Positions 35,648 through 44,870 of a DNA stretch of 64,000 bases are shown here, one piece after another (within the stretch, counting starts at the first letter, position 1; each line of letters begins with the position of its first letter). Below the pieces are notes generated by a model. That model saw only the letters and a list, made by a program, of their open reading frames with translations. It searched no databases and was not told the DNA's origin. The DNA lies in assembly GCF_030295385.1 (NCBI RefSeq), contig NZ_AP027079.1, positions 2,356,001 to 2,420,000 on the forward strand, read 5' to 3'. The position numbers and the translations under genes are program-made. The DNA comes from Geothrix oryzae. Lineage in GTDB: Bacteria; Acidobacteriota; Holophagae; Holophagales; Holophagaceae.

Positions 35648-37105
35648 TCAGATCCGGACGGCCCAGTCCAGCAGCCAGGGCCCGAAGGCCGTCCCCACCA
35701 GCACCAGCAGGCAGGCCAGGGCCACGATGAAGGTCGGGGCGGCTCCCATGGGGGCCACCTCGCCCTCGACGGGCTCCTTGAAGTACATCTGCGCCACCAC
35801 GCCCAGGTAGTAGTAGGCACCCACGACGCTGGTGAGCAGCGCGATGACGGTGAGGGTGACGAAGCCCTGCTCGATGGCCAGCTTGAAGAGGTAGAACTTC
35901 CCGAAGAAGCCCACCAGGGGCGGGATGCCGGCGAGGCTGAGCAGGAAGATCATCATGGCGAAGGCCAGCACGGGGTGCTTCTTCCCCAAGCCCCGGAAAT
36001 CCTCGATGCGCTCGCCTTCGCCCTTGCCCTGGAGGTAGATCACCACCGCGAAGGCGCCGGTGTTCATCACAAGGTAGATGAGCATGTAGAGCCACACGGC
36101 CTGGGCCCCTGCCCTCGGGTCGCCCGACAGCACGCCCAGCAGCATGTAGCCCACATGGGCGATGCTGGAGTAGGCCAGCAGCCGCTTCATGCTCTCCTGC
36201 CTCACCGCGGTCACATTGCCGAGGATCATGCTGGCCCCGGCGATGTAGCACAGGGGCAGCACCCACTCGCTGGTCACGCCGTGGAAGCCCGCGCCGAAGA
36301 CGCGCAGGAAGGCCGCCAGGGCCGCGGCCTTGGGAGCGGTGGCCATGAAGGCGGTGATGGGCGTCGGCGCGCCTTCGTAGGCGTCCGGCGACCACATGTG
36401 GAAGGGCACGGCGGCCACCTTGAAGGCCATGCCCACCAGCACCATCAGCACCCCGCTGTAGACCAGCAGGGTGCTGGTGGTCGGCGTGAGGGCCAGGGCC
36501 TGGTTGAGGTCCGCCAGGTTGGTGGTGGTGCCGCCTGCGGCGCCGTAGAGGAGGCTGATGCCGTAAACGAGGATGCCGCTGGAGAAGGCGCCCAGCAGGA
36601 AGTACTTCATGCCGGCTTCCACGCTGGTGGCGCGGTCCCGCAGGTAGGCCACCAGGATGTAGATGCAGATGGCCATGAGCTCGATGCTGAAGTACACCGA
36701 GATCAGATCCGAGGCGCCGCACAGGAAGAGCATGCCCGCCAGGGAGAACAGGAGCAGGGCGTAGTACTCCACCGTCTGCTGCTTGAGGCTGTTGAGGAGC
36801 CGGGTGCTCAGGGCCACCGTGGCGGCGGTCCCGAGGATGCAGAGCATCTGGAAGCCCCGGGCGAGGCCGTCCATGCGGAACATGCGGGAGAAGCCCTCGC
36901 CGTCCACGGTGCGGCCCACCAGCACGGCGGTGGCGGCCAGGATCACCAGGGTGATCGGGGCCCACTTGTGCTTTTCGCTCCGGTTGAAGAACAGATCACC
37001 GGGCCAGAGCATCAGCGTGGCCATGACCATCAGGAACAGTTGGGGCGTGATCAGGTGCGTATCCCGGAGGAGCGCACCCAGAAGCCCCTGCGCGAAGCCG
37101 GTCAT
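35648..37105 (-). CDS. nuoN: Complex I subunit N
   Basis: This 485-residue antiporter-like membrane subunit of NADH dehydrogenase-type complex I has about 14 helices. The proton-channel Lys/Glu helices are visible (SIELMAICIYILVAYL; FKVAAVPFHMWSPDAYEGAPTP). The start overlaps the nuoM stop (TGATG), and a terminator follows the gene. Confidence 0.95.
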   Translation of the reverse strand: MTGFAQGLLGALLRDTHLITPQLFLMVMATLMLWPGDLFFNRSEKHKWAPITLVILAATAVLVGRTVDGEGFSRMFRMDGLARGFQMLCILGTAATVALSTRLLNSLKQQTVEYYALLLFSLAGMLFLCGASDLISVYFSIELMAICIYILVAYLRDRATSVEAGMKYFLLGAFSSGILVYGISLLYGAAGGTTTNLADLNQALALTPTTSTLLVYSGVLMVLVGMAFKVAAVPFHMWSPDAYEGAPTPITAFMATAPKAAALAAFLRVFGAGFHGVTSEWVLPLCYIAGASMILGNVTAVRQESMKRLLAYSSIAHVGYMLLGVLSGDPRAGAQAVWLYMLIYLVMNTGAFAVVIYLQGKGEGERIEDFRGLGKKHPVLAFAMMIFLLSLAGIPPLVGFFGKFYLFKLAIEQGFVTLTVIALLTSVVGAYYYLGVVAQMYFKEPVEGEVAPMGAAPTFIVALACLLVLVGTAFGPWLLDWAVRI

Positions 37106-38790
37106 CAGTGGCCTCCGCCGTGGCCATGGGTTTCGGGGGCGGGAGCGGCGGGGGCCTCGTGGCCAGCCGGGGCGGCTTCATGGCCGGCGGCAGGAGCCGC
37201 CTCATGCAGGGCCGGGGCGACCATGCCCTTCATCCCGATCTTGGCGGCGGCAGCCTGCTGGGCGGCCAGGGCCTGGGCGGCGTGGAAGCCCGGGGTGACC
37301 TGTTCGACGAGCTTGCGGACCGGCGCGTCCATCACATCCATGACCGGCTTGGGATACATGCCGATCCAGAAGGCGACCACGACCAGGGGGGCGAAGTAGA
37401 GCACCTCGCGGAGGCTCAGGTCCTCCATCTTCTCGTTGACGGCGGTGATGGGTCCGAACATCACGCGCTGGTACATCCACAGCAGGTAGGCGGCGCCGAG
37501 GATGATGCCCAGCACGGCCACCACGGCCGCCCAGGGGAAGGCCTGGAAGGAACCCATGAGGATCACGCCCTCGCCGATGAACCCGTTCAGCAGGGGCAGG
37601 CCCAGGCTGCTCATGGTCATGATCATGAAGATCGTGGCGTAGACCGGCATGCTCTTCGAGAGGCCGCCGAAATCCGCGATCATGCGGGTGTGGCGGCGCT
37701 CGTAGACGATGCCCACCGCGAGGAAGAGCCCGCTGGTGCTGATGCCGTGGTTGATCATCTGGAACAGGCCGCCCTTGATGCCGTAGGGGTTCAGGGCGAA
37801 GAGGCCCAGCATGCACAGGCCCAGGTGGCTCACGGAGGAGTAGGCCACCAGCTTCTTCATGTCCTTCTGGATCATGGCCACCAGCGCGCCGTAGATGATG
37901 CCGATGAGGGACAGCCCGACCATCCAGGGCATGAGGTCCTTGGTGGCGTTGGGTAGGATGGGCAGCAGGAAGCGGACGAAGCCGTAGGTGCCCATCTTCA
38001 GGAGGATGGCGGCCAGGATCACGGAACCGGCCGTGGGCGCCTGCACATGGGCGTCAGGCAACCAGGTGTGGAAGGGGAACATGGGCACCTTGATGGCGAA
38101 GCCCACGAAGAAGGCGAGGGCCATCAGGATCTGGTAGGTCTTGGACTGCTGGGCGATCACGGGTGCCATCGCCTGGAAGCTGGCGAGGGAGAAGTCGTAG
38201 GAACCCGTGGTCTTGTACTGCAGGAAGTAGATGGCGAGGATCGCCACCAGCATCAGCACGCCGCCCGCCAGGGTGTAGAGGAAGAGCTTGATGGCCGCGT
38301 AGAGCTTCTGGGGGCCGCCCCAGATGGCGATGAGGAAGTACATCGGGACCAGCATGACTTCCCAGAACAGGTAGAAGAGGAACATGTCCTGGGTGATGAA
38401 CACGCCGAGCATGGCCGTCTGGAGGACCAGCATCCAAATGTAGTACTCCTTGTGCCGGGTCTCGATGGACTTGAAGGAGCAGGCGATGGCGATGGGGCCG
38501 ATGAAGGTGGTCAGCAGCCAGAGCAGGAGGCTGATGCCGTCCATGCCCACGCTGAACTTCACCCCCAGGGAGGGGATCCAGTTCCAGGCCCCCGCCCATT
38601 GGACCGCGTCGCTGGCCCGGTCATAGCCGAACCAGAAGATGACGCTCAGCAGGAAGCTGACGATCATCACCAGCAGGGAGCCGATTTCGAAGATCCGGCG
38701 CTGGTCCTTGGGCACGAGAAGCAGGACCAGTGCCCCCAGGAGGGGCAGGAAGGTCGCCACCAGCATCAGTGTCGTGTTTGCGGTGAACAT
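37105..38790 (-). CDS. nuoM: Complex I subunit M with His-rich tail
   Basis: This 561-residue antiporter-like pump subunit has the core motifs FYLFWEVMLVPMYFLI and KVPMFPFHTWLPDAHVQAPT. The C-terminus from about residue 525 is an Ala/Pro/Glu/His tail ending THGHGGGH, with six His; it is absent from typical NuoM (about 500 residues). ATG 38790 has GGAG 5 bases upstream; a TTG 15 bases earlier is not needed. Confidence 0.95.
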   Translation of the reverse strand: MFTANTTLMLVATFLPLLGALVLLLVPKDQRRIFEIGSLLVMIVSFLLSVIFWFGYDRASDAVQWAGAWNWIPSLGVKFSVGMDGISLLLWLLTTFIGPIAIACSFKSIETRHKEYYIWMLVLQTAMLGVFITQDMFLFYLFWEVMLVPMYFLIAIWGGPQKLYAAIKLFLYTLAGGVLMLVAILAIYFLQYKTTGSYDFSLASFQAMAPVIAQQSKTYQILMALAFFVGFAIKVPMFPFHTWLPDAHVQAPTAGSVILAAILLKMGTYGFVRFLLPILPNATKDLMPWMVGLSLIGIIYGALVAMIQKDMKKLVAYSSVSHLGLCMLGLFALNPYGIKGGLFQMINHGISTSGLFLAVGIVYERRHTRMIADFGGLSKSMPVYATIFMIMTMSSLGLPLLNGFIGEGVILMGSFQAFPWAAVVAVLGIILGAAYLLWMYQRVMFGPITAVNEKMEDLSLREVLYFAPLVVVAFWIGMYPKPVMDVMDAPVRKLVEQVTPGFHAAQALAAQQAAAAKIGMKGMVAPALHEAAPAAGHEAAPAGHEAPAAPAPETHGHGGGH

Positions 38791-38811
38791 GGGGACTCCA
38801 ACCAATGAGGG

Positions 38812-41178
38812 CTAGGCGAGGAATTTCCAGAAGGCGAAGACGAGGAAGCCGAGGAACATCACGAAGGCGTAGTGCTGCACGCGGCCGCTCTGCAGCCCCC
38901 GGAAGACCGTGCTGGTCTCCTGGATGATGTAGGCCACGAGGTTGACCGCGCCGTCCACCAGCTTCTGATCGAACCAGTGCGACAGGTCCGCCCAGATGAG
39001 GGTGACGCGGGCGGCGCCGTTCACCATGCCGTCCACCACCCAGGTGTCGAAGCTCCAGAGCTGGGCCGAGAAGCGCTTGATGGGCTCGATGAGGGCGGCC
39101 TCGTAGAACTCGTCCACATAGTACTTGGCGTTCACCCAGCGGTACAGGTTCGGGAAGCGCGCCACGAAGGCCTTGGCGCGGCTCCAACTGGGATCCACCT
39201 TGTAGATCCACCAGGCCAGCAGCATGGCGCCGGGAGCCCACGCCAGCGTGGCCCAGGCCATGAGGCCGTATTCCATCGCGGGGGGGATGTGCTCGCCGTG
39301 GTGGACGGGCGCCACCTGGTAGAGCAGCGGCTCGATCCACTTGCTGAACAGTTCGGCCGGCACGATGGGCAGGATGCGGTGCAGGCTCTCCGGGTAGTTC
39401 AGGAAGCCGCCGACCACCGCCAGGCCCGCCAGGATAGCCACCGGCAGCCACATGCGCCAGGAGACTTCGTGGGGGTGGTGGCCCGGCACGATGTCGTGGT
39501 CTTCCGGATCGTCATCGTGGTGGGCGTGCGCCTGGTCGAGTTCGTGGAGGCCGTTCGCCTGATGGTCGTGCGCATCGTGGCCATGGCCGTGGGCGCCGTG
39601 TCCATGGTCATCGTGGCCGTGGTGGACCTCCGACTGCACGGTCAGGCCGTAGGGATCGTTCCCCGCTCCGCGGTACTCGCCGTAGAAGGTCATCGCAATG
39701 AGGCGGGTCATGTAGAAGGCGGTGCAGAAGGCGCCCAGCATGCCCAGGATCCAGGCCACCAGGTTCAGGGTCGGGCCCGTGTAGTGGCCATGCTGGTACC
39801 AGCCCTCGAACACCTTCCACAGGATCTCGTCCTTCGAGAAGAAGCCCGAGAAGGGGAAGATGCCCGCGATGGCGAAGGTCGCCAGGATCATGCTCATGGC
39901 GGTGATGGGCATCAGCTTTTTCAGGCCGCCCATGTTCCGCATGTCCTGTTCGTGGTGGCAGGCGGCGATCACCGCGCCGGAACCGAGGAAGAGGCTGGCC
40001 TTGAAGAAGGCGTGGGTGAACACATGGAACATGCCCGCGCTGAAGGCGCCGGCGCCCATGCCCATGAACATGAAGCCCAGCTGGGACACGGTGGAGTAGG
40101 CCAGCACCTTCTTGATGTCGTACTGCGCGAGACCCATCGTGGCGGCGACGAAGGCCGTGAGCGAACCGAAGGCCAGCACCACGGCCAGGGCCACCGGGGC
40201 GTTCACATAGATGAAGTTCAGCCGCGTGATCATGTAGAGGCCGCTGGTCACCATGGTGGCGGCGTGGATCAGCGCCGACACGGGAGTCGGACCCGCCATG
40301 GCGTCCGGCAACCACACATAGAGGGGGATCTGCGCCGACTTGCCCATCGCGCCCACGAAGAGGCAGCATCCGATGAGGTTGAACCACCAGGTGGGACTCG
40401 CGGTGTGGCCGTAGAGCGTGATGGCCGGCATGTTCGCGATGTTGCGGACGGACCCCATCAGGGTGTCGTAGTCGAGGGTTCCGAAGACCTGGAAGATCAG
40501 GAAGAACCCGATCATGAAGCCGAAGTCGCCGATGCGGTTCGTGACGAAGGCCTTCTTGCCGGCGACGGCCGCGAACTCCTTCTCGAAGTAGAACCCGATG
40601 AGGAGGTAGGAGCAGAGACCCACCCCTTCCCAGCCCAGGAACATCATCAGGATGTTGGCGCCCAGCACCAGGTTCAGCATGCTGAACACGAAGAGGTTCA
40701 GGTAGGCCATGAAGCGGTAGTAGCGGCCGTCGTTCCGTTCTTCGGCCATGTAGCCGGTGCTGAACAGATGGATGAGGAACCCCGCGCCCGTCACCAGCAG
40801 GGCCATGCAGCCGCTGAGCACATCGAACTTGTAGGCCCATTCGATCTTGTAGGTGCTGAGGCCGCCCAGGACCCGCGCACCGCCGATGTCGAACCAGGTC
40901 CAGAGGCTCTGGTGGATGGACCGGCCATCCGCAGGAAGGCCGACGAGCTGAACGAAATGCCAGAGGGTGAGGAGGAAGGCCAATCCCACGCTGCCCAGGG
41001 CGAAGGCGTCCACAACGGCGGTGTTCTTCAGCTTCCGGCCGCTGAGGCCGTTGATGATGAACCCGAAGAGGGGCAGGAAGGGGATCAGCCAGAGCAGGGT
41101 GCCCGGCTGAGAGGCGGCGGTGGCAAGGGCATTCGCGCCGTGCGTCAGGGTCATGTCGGCAGTCATGGTCGTCGTCAT
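38812..41178 (-). CDS. nuoL: Complex I subunit L with His-rich insertion
   Basis: This 788-residue pump subunit is much longer than typical NuoL (about 610-660). Core motifs are GWEGVGLCSYLLIGFYF and KSAQIPLYVWLPDAMAGPTPVSALIHAATMV (in parts). Residues 519-570 form a hydrophilic insert with 18 His among 52 residues, plus many Asp and Glu. The C-terminal part carries the long lateral helix and last helix. The ATG overlaps the nuoK stop (ATGA). Confidence 0.95.
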   Translation of the reverse strand: MTTTMTADMTLTHGANALATAASQPGTLLWLIPFLPLFGFIINGLSGRKLKNTAVVDAFALGSVGLAFLLTLWHFVQLVGLPADGRSIHQSLWTWFDIGGARVLGGLSTYKIEWAYKFDVLSGCMALLVTGAGFLIHLFSTGYMAEERNDGRYYRFMAYLNLFVFSMLNLVLGANILMMFLGWEGVGLCSYLLIGFYFEKEFAAVAGKKAFVTNRIGDFGFMIGFFLIFQVFGTLDYDTLMGSVRNIANMPAITLYGHTASPTWWFNLIGCCLFVGAMGKSAQIPLYVWLPDAMAGPTPVSALIHAATMVTSGLYMITRLNFIYVNAPVALAVVLAFGSLTAFVAATMGLAQYDIKKVLAYSTVSQLGFMFMGMGAGAFSAGMFHVFTHAFFKASLFLGSGAVIAACHHEQDMRNMGGLKKLMPITAMSMILATFAIAGIFPFSGFFSKDEILWKVFEGWYQHGHYTGPTLNLVAWILGMLGAFCTAFYMTRLIAMTFYGEYRGAGNDPYGLTVQSEVHHGHDDHGHGAHGHGHDAHDHQANGLHELDQAHAHHDDDPEDHDIVPGHHPHEVSWRMWLPVAILAGLAVVGGFLNYPESLHRILPIVPAELFSKWIEPLLYQVAPVHHGEHIPPAMEYGLMAWATLAWAPGAMLLAWWIYKVDPSWSRAKAFVARFPNLYRWVNAKYYVDEFYEAALIEPIKRFSAQLWSFDTWVVDGMVNGAARVTLIWADLSHWFDQKLVDGAVNLVAYIIQETSTVFRGLQSGRVQHYAFVMFLGFLVFAFWKFLA

Positions 41179-41477
41179 CCCTTCAGCAGGTTGATGTCGT
41201 CCACCTGGACGGTGTCGCGCTTGCGGTAGAGGGCCACCACCAGCGCGAGGCCCACCGCCACTTCCGCGGCGGCGAAGCCCATCACGAGGAGGGCGAAGGC
41301 CTGCCCGGAGACGGAGCCGCTGTGGCGCGCGAAGGCGATGAAGTTCAGGTTGGCGGCGTTGAGCATGAGTTCGACGCACATGAGGATCACCAGCGCATTG
41401 CGGCGGATGAGCACGCCGGCGATGCCGATGGAGAACAGCAGGAAGGAGATGAGGAGGACCGCGTTCAGGCTGACCAT
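41175..41477 (-). CDS. nuoK: Complex I subunit K
   Basis: This 100-residue subunit has three helices. The key glutamates are in VELMLNAANLNF and FAAAEVAVGLALV. ATG 41477 overlaps the nuoJ stop by one base (TGATG); GTG 41480 just before it is an alternative start. It contributes to proton channels in the membrane arm. Confidence 0.95.
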   Translation of the reverse strand: MVSLNAVLLISFLLFSIGIAGVLIRRNALVILMCVELMLNAANLNFIAFARHSGSVSGQAFALLVMGFAAAEVAVGLALVVALYRKRDTVQVDDINLLKG

Positions 41478-42028
41478 CACACCCGCTCCGTCTTTGCCAG
41501 CACGACCGCGCCGACCAGGGCCACCAGGAGGATCACGCTGAGGATCTCAAAGGGCAGCAGGTAGTCCGCGAACAGGCCGCGGCTCACGGCCTGGGCGTTC
41601 TGATGGGCCACATCCAGCCCCTTGGCCAGCTCGGGACGAAGCACCAGGGCTTCCGTGGAGGCCGTGCCGAAGATCACCCGCCGGAACACACCCACGAAGA
41701 GCGCCGCACCGATGAGGACAGTTCCCACGGCGTAGCGCGACTGGAGCTGGAAGACCGCGTTCTCCTTCTTCTTGCTCATCTCCACCAGCATGACCACGAA
41801 GAGGAAGAGCACCACGATGCCGCCGGCATAGACCAGGATCTGGGCCATCCCCAGGAACTCGGCTTCCAGCGAGAGGAAGCACCCGGCGATGCACAGCATC
41901 GCGAAAAGGAAGCCGAGCACGCTGTGCACGGCGCTCCTGGAGGCGACCATGAACGCGGCGCCACACAGGGCCATGACGCCAAAGATGGCGAACATGTTCC
42001 GGCCGATCGTTTCGATGAAATGTTCCAT
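41477..42028 (-). CDS. nuoJ: Complex I subunit J
   Basis: This 183-residue membrane subunit has five helices. AQILVYAGGIVVLFLFVVML is the diagnostic third helix with the pi-bulge region. GAGG lies upstream of the ATG. It sits between nuoI and nuoK as in E. coli. Confidence 0.95.
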   Translation of the reverse strand: MEHFIETIGRNMFAIFGVMALCGAAFMVASRSAVHSVLGFLFAMLCIAGCFLSLEAEFLGMAQILVYAGGIVVLFLFVVMLVEMSKKKENAVFQLQSRYAVGTVLIGAALFVGVFRRVIFGTASTEALVLRPELAKGLDVAHQNAQAVSRGLFADYLLPFEILSVILLVALVGAVVLAKTERV

Positions 42029-42060
42029 GGGGCGTCCTCGGAAATGCGAGATGGGTGGAA

Positions 42061-42564
42061 TCAGTCGTCAGCCACGCTGAACTTGCCTGCGTGCGAGGGC
42101 TCGAACATGTTCTGCCCCAGCCCTTCCGTGCCGAGGGAGAAATCCTCGCGGTTGTAGGCGGCCAGCTCGAACTGGTGGTTGAGGATGATGGAATCGAAGC
42201 CGCAGCTCTCCACGCAGAACTCGCAGAAGATGCAGCGCTCCATCTCGAAGTCGTAGCGGACCGGGAAGGGCATCTTGCGCCCCTCCTTCTTCCCCTTCTC
42301 GATGGTGATCACCTGGGTGGGGCAGATCTTCTCGCAGGCGAGACAGCAGACGCACTTGATCTCGCCCTGCTCATCCTTCAGAAGGGTCAGGCGCCCACGG
42401 AAGCGCGGCTGGACCTTGGCGGGAACCTCGGGATACTCGGACACGATGTGGAGCGGGACCTTGCGTCGGTTGGCGGTGAAGAACACCTGGCTGAAGTGCT
42501 TGCCCGTGATGGACAGGCCCTTGGCGATGTCGGCGGGGATGAGGGTCCTCAGGAACTTGTTCAT
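42061..42564 (-). CDS. nuoI: Complex I subunit I (two 4Fe-4S clusters)
   Basis: This 167-residue peripheral subunit carries clusters N6a and N6b. Ligands are Cys71, 74, 77, 81 and Cys111, 114, 117, 121. The second motif ends Cys-Gly instead of Cys-Pro, and Cys73 is an extra cysteine within the first motif. It passes electrons toward NuoB. It lies 10 bases after nuoH. Confidence 0.96.
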   Translation of the reverse strand: MNKFLRTLIPADIAKGLSITGKHFSQVFFTANRRKVPLHIVSEYPEVPAKVQPRFRGRLTLLKDEQGEIKCVCCLACEKICPTQVITIEKGKKEGRKMPFPVRYDFEMERCIFCEFCVESCGFDSIILNHQFELAAYNREDFSLGTEGLGQNMFEPSHAGKFSVADD

Positions 42565-42574
42565 CGGCGGCCCC

Positions 42575-43741
42575 TTAGACGGCGAAGCAGCGGACGGCAG
42601 CCGCCAGCAGCAGGTTGATCAGCGCCAGGGGGATCAGGTACTTCCAACCCACAGCCATGATCTGGTCGTACCGGTAGCGGGGGATGGTGCCGCGCACCCA
42701 GATGTAGGTGAAGAGGAGGAAGATGATCTTGGCCACGAAGAAGATGGCGTGGGGCGCCCCGAACCAGGAGAGGAAGCCGGGCAGGTAGGGGTTCACCAGG
42801 CCTTGGAGGCCGAAGGGCAGGAGCCAGGGGCCACCCAGGAAGAAGGCGGAGGCCAGTGCCGACACGACGGCCATGTTGATGTACTCGGCCAGGTAGAAGA
42901 GGCCGAACTTCATGCCGGAATACTCGGTGTGGAACCCGGCCACCAGCTCGTTCTCGGCCTCGGGCATGTCGAAGGGGAGACGGTTGGTCTCCGCGAAGCC
43001 GCAGGTGAGGTAGAGCAGGAATCCGATGACCTGGGGAACCAGCGCCCAGACCGGCATGCCCGTCGCCATGCGCGCGGACATTTCGCCGAAGTTCAGGCTG
43101 GCGGAGAGGACCACCGGCGCGAGGAGGCTGAGCGCCAGGGGGACCTCATAGCTCACCATCTGGGCCGCGCTGCGAAGGCCGCCGAGGAGGGGATACTTGG
43201 AGTTCGAGGACCAGCCGGCGAGGACGATGCCGTACACCCCCACCGTTGCCACGCCGAGAATCCAGAGCAGGCCCACATTGATGTCGGCGATGCCCCCGGA
43301 GACCGGGAGGCCGCCCACGAAGGGGAACCAGGCGGGGAGCGTGAAGAAGGTGCCGGGCACGAAGGAGATCGCGGCAAACACCACGATCGCCGCCACCATG
43401 CTGATGGAGGGGGCGATGAAGAAGACGAACCGGTCGGCCTTCGCCGGGATGACATCTTCCTTGAGGATCAGCTTCAGGACATCGCCCACGAGGCCGGGGA
43501 TGCCGCGCCAGTAGGAGAGGACGGGCACCCGGCCCATCTTCCACATCGAGCGGTTCATCCACCCGGAGAAGCCGACATGACCGCTGGCCACGCGGGTGGA
43601 GCCCAGGCGCTGCTGGATGTGGCCGAGCACCTTGCGCTCGGCGAACACCGTGAGGGGGACGACGACGAAGACGAAGATCACCACCAGCAGGCACTGGATG
43701 AGCGTGATCACGATGGACTGGGTGAGGGTCGGAGTCGGCAT
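42575..43741 (-). CDS. nuoH: Complex I subunit H
   Basis: This 388-residue subunit, with eight or nine helices, forms part of the quinone chamber. Diagnostic sequences are AERKVLGHIQQRLG, FAETNRLPFDMPEAENELVAG (in two parts) and GTIPRYRYDQIM. ATG 43741 has GAGGATC upstream. It follows nuoD after only 19 bases, exactly where nuoE, nuoF and nuoG stand in E. coli. Confidence 0.96.
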   Translation of the reverse strand: MPTPTLTQSIVITLIQCLLVVIFVFVVVPLTVFAERKVLGHIQQRLGSTRVASGHVGFSGWMNRSMWKMGRVPVLSYWRGIPGLVGDVLKLILKEDVIPAKADRFVFFIAPSISMVAAIVVFAAISFVPGTFFTLPAWFPFVGGLPVSGGIADINVGLLWILGVATVGVYGIVLAGWSSNSKYPLLGGLRSAAQMVSYEVPLALSLLAPVVLSASLNFGEMSARMATGMPVWALVPQVIGFLLYLTCGFAETNRLPFDMPEAENELVAGFHTEYSGMKFGLFYLAEYINMAVVSALASAFFLGGPWLLPFGLQGLVNPYLPGFLSWFGAPHAIFFVAKIIFLLFTYIWVRGTIPRYRYDQIMAVGWKYLIPLALINLLLAAAVRCFAV

Positions 43742-43760
43742 GTCTTGGGATCCTCGTCGG

Positions 43761-44861
43761 CTAGCGGTCGATCTCGCCGAGCACGATGTCCAGGGAGCCG
43801 ATGGCCGCGACAACATCGGCGATCAGTCCGCCCTGGGCCATCTTGGGCAGGGATTGGAGGTTGATGAACCCGGGGGCCCGCACATGGAACCGGTAGGGAT
43901 TCAGCGAGCCCTTCTCGCCCACGAGGTAGTACCCGATCTCGCCCTTCGGCGATTCGGTGGCGTGATAGACCTCGTTGACCTCGGACCTCAGGATCTTGGG
44001 GAGCTTCGCCATGACCGGCCCCTCGGGCATGCCGTCCATGCACTGCTGGATGATGCGTGCGCTCTGGCGCATCTCCGCCATGCGGACCAGGTACCGGGCG
44101 TAGGTGTCGGCCTCGGTGCGGGTGGGCACCTCGAAGTCCATCTCGGCGTAGGCCGCGTAGGGGAAGGCCTTGCGGATGTCGTAGGCCACGCCGGCCGCCC
44201 GCAGCATGGGGCCGGTGACGCCCAGGGCGATGGCGTCCTCGGCGTTGAGCTTGGCCACGCCGATGGTGCGCTTCTTCCAGATGCGGTTCTCGGTGAGCAG
44301 GTTCTCGTATTCCTCGAGGCAGCTGGAGAACTTGGCCAGGAACTTGTTCACCATCTTGTCGAAGCCCGGGGGCAGGTCCTCACGGAGGCCGCCGATGCGG
44401 AAGGCCGTGGTGGTGAGGCGGGAGCCGCAGAAGGCTTCATTGATGTCGAGGACATCCTCGCGCTCGCGGAAGGCATAGAGGAAGACCGTCAGCGCCCCGA
44501 TGTCCATTGCGTGGGTGCCCAGCCAGATGAGGTGCGAGGCGATGCGGTTGAACTCGTTCAGCAGCGTGCGGATGTACTGGGCGCGCCGTGGCACGGTGAT
44601 GCCGAACAGCTTCTCGTTGGCCTCGGCCCAGCCCAGGTTGTTGGCCACGGCCGAGCAGTAGTCCATGCGGTCGGTCCAGACCTGGCCCTGGAAGAAGGAC
44701 TGGTTCTCGCAGATCTTTTCGACGCCGCGATGCAGGTAGCCGATGATGGGCTGGCAGTGCGTGATGGTCTCGCCATCCAGCCGCAGCTTCACCCGGAGCA
44801 CACCGTGCGTGGACGGGTGCTGCGGGCCCAGGTTGATCTCCATTTCCTCGTTCTTGAACAC
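43761..44861 (-). CDS. nuoD: Complex I subunit D
   Basis: This 366-residue 49-kDa-type subunit is related to NiFe hydrogenase large subunits. GPQHPSTHGVLR is at 12-23, and GYLHRGVEKI carries quinone-site residues. The C-terminal SLDIVLGEIDR is typical. It starts with GTG, with AGGAG 7 bases upstream. Unlike E. coli it is not fused to NuoC. Confidence 0.96.
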   Translation of the reverse strand: MFKNEEMEINLGPQHPSTHGVLRVKLRLDGETITHCQPIIGYLHRGVEKICENQSFFQGQVWTDRMDYCSAVANNLGWAEANEKLFGITVPRRAQYIRTLLNEFNRIASHLIWLGTHAMDIGALTVFLYAFREREDVLDINEAFCGSRLTTTAFRIGGLREDLPPGFDKMVNKFLAKFSSCLEEYENLLTENRIWKKRTIGVAKLNAEDAIALGVTGPMLRAAGVAYDIRKAFPYAAYAEMDFEVPTRTEADTYARYLVRMAEMRQSARIIQQCMDGMPEGPVMAKLPKILRSEVNEVYHATESPKGEIGYYLVGEKGSLNPYRFHVRAPGFINLQSLPKMAQGGLIADVVAAIGSLDIVLGEIDR

Positions 44862-44870
44862 CGTCCGCTC

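Noticed and set aside
38872-41229. 785-codon open frame opposite nuoL
   Set aside because: His/Glu/Val-rich mirror of NuoL with no recognisable domain or ribosome site; typical of antisense frames in high-GC genes.
43742-43760. Hidden nuoE, nuoF or nuoG between nuoD and nuoH
   Set aside because: Only 19 bases separate the two genes, and no flavin/NADH-binding motif is seen elsewhere in the operon.
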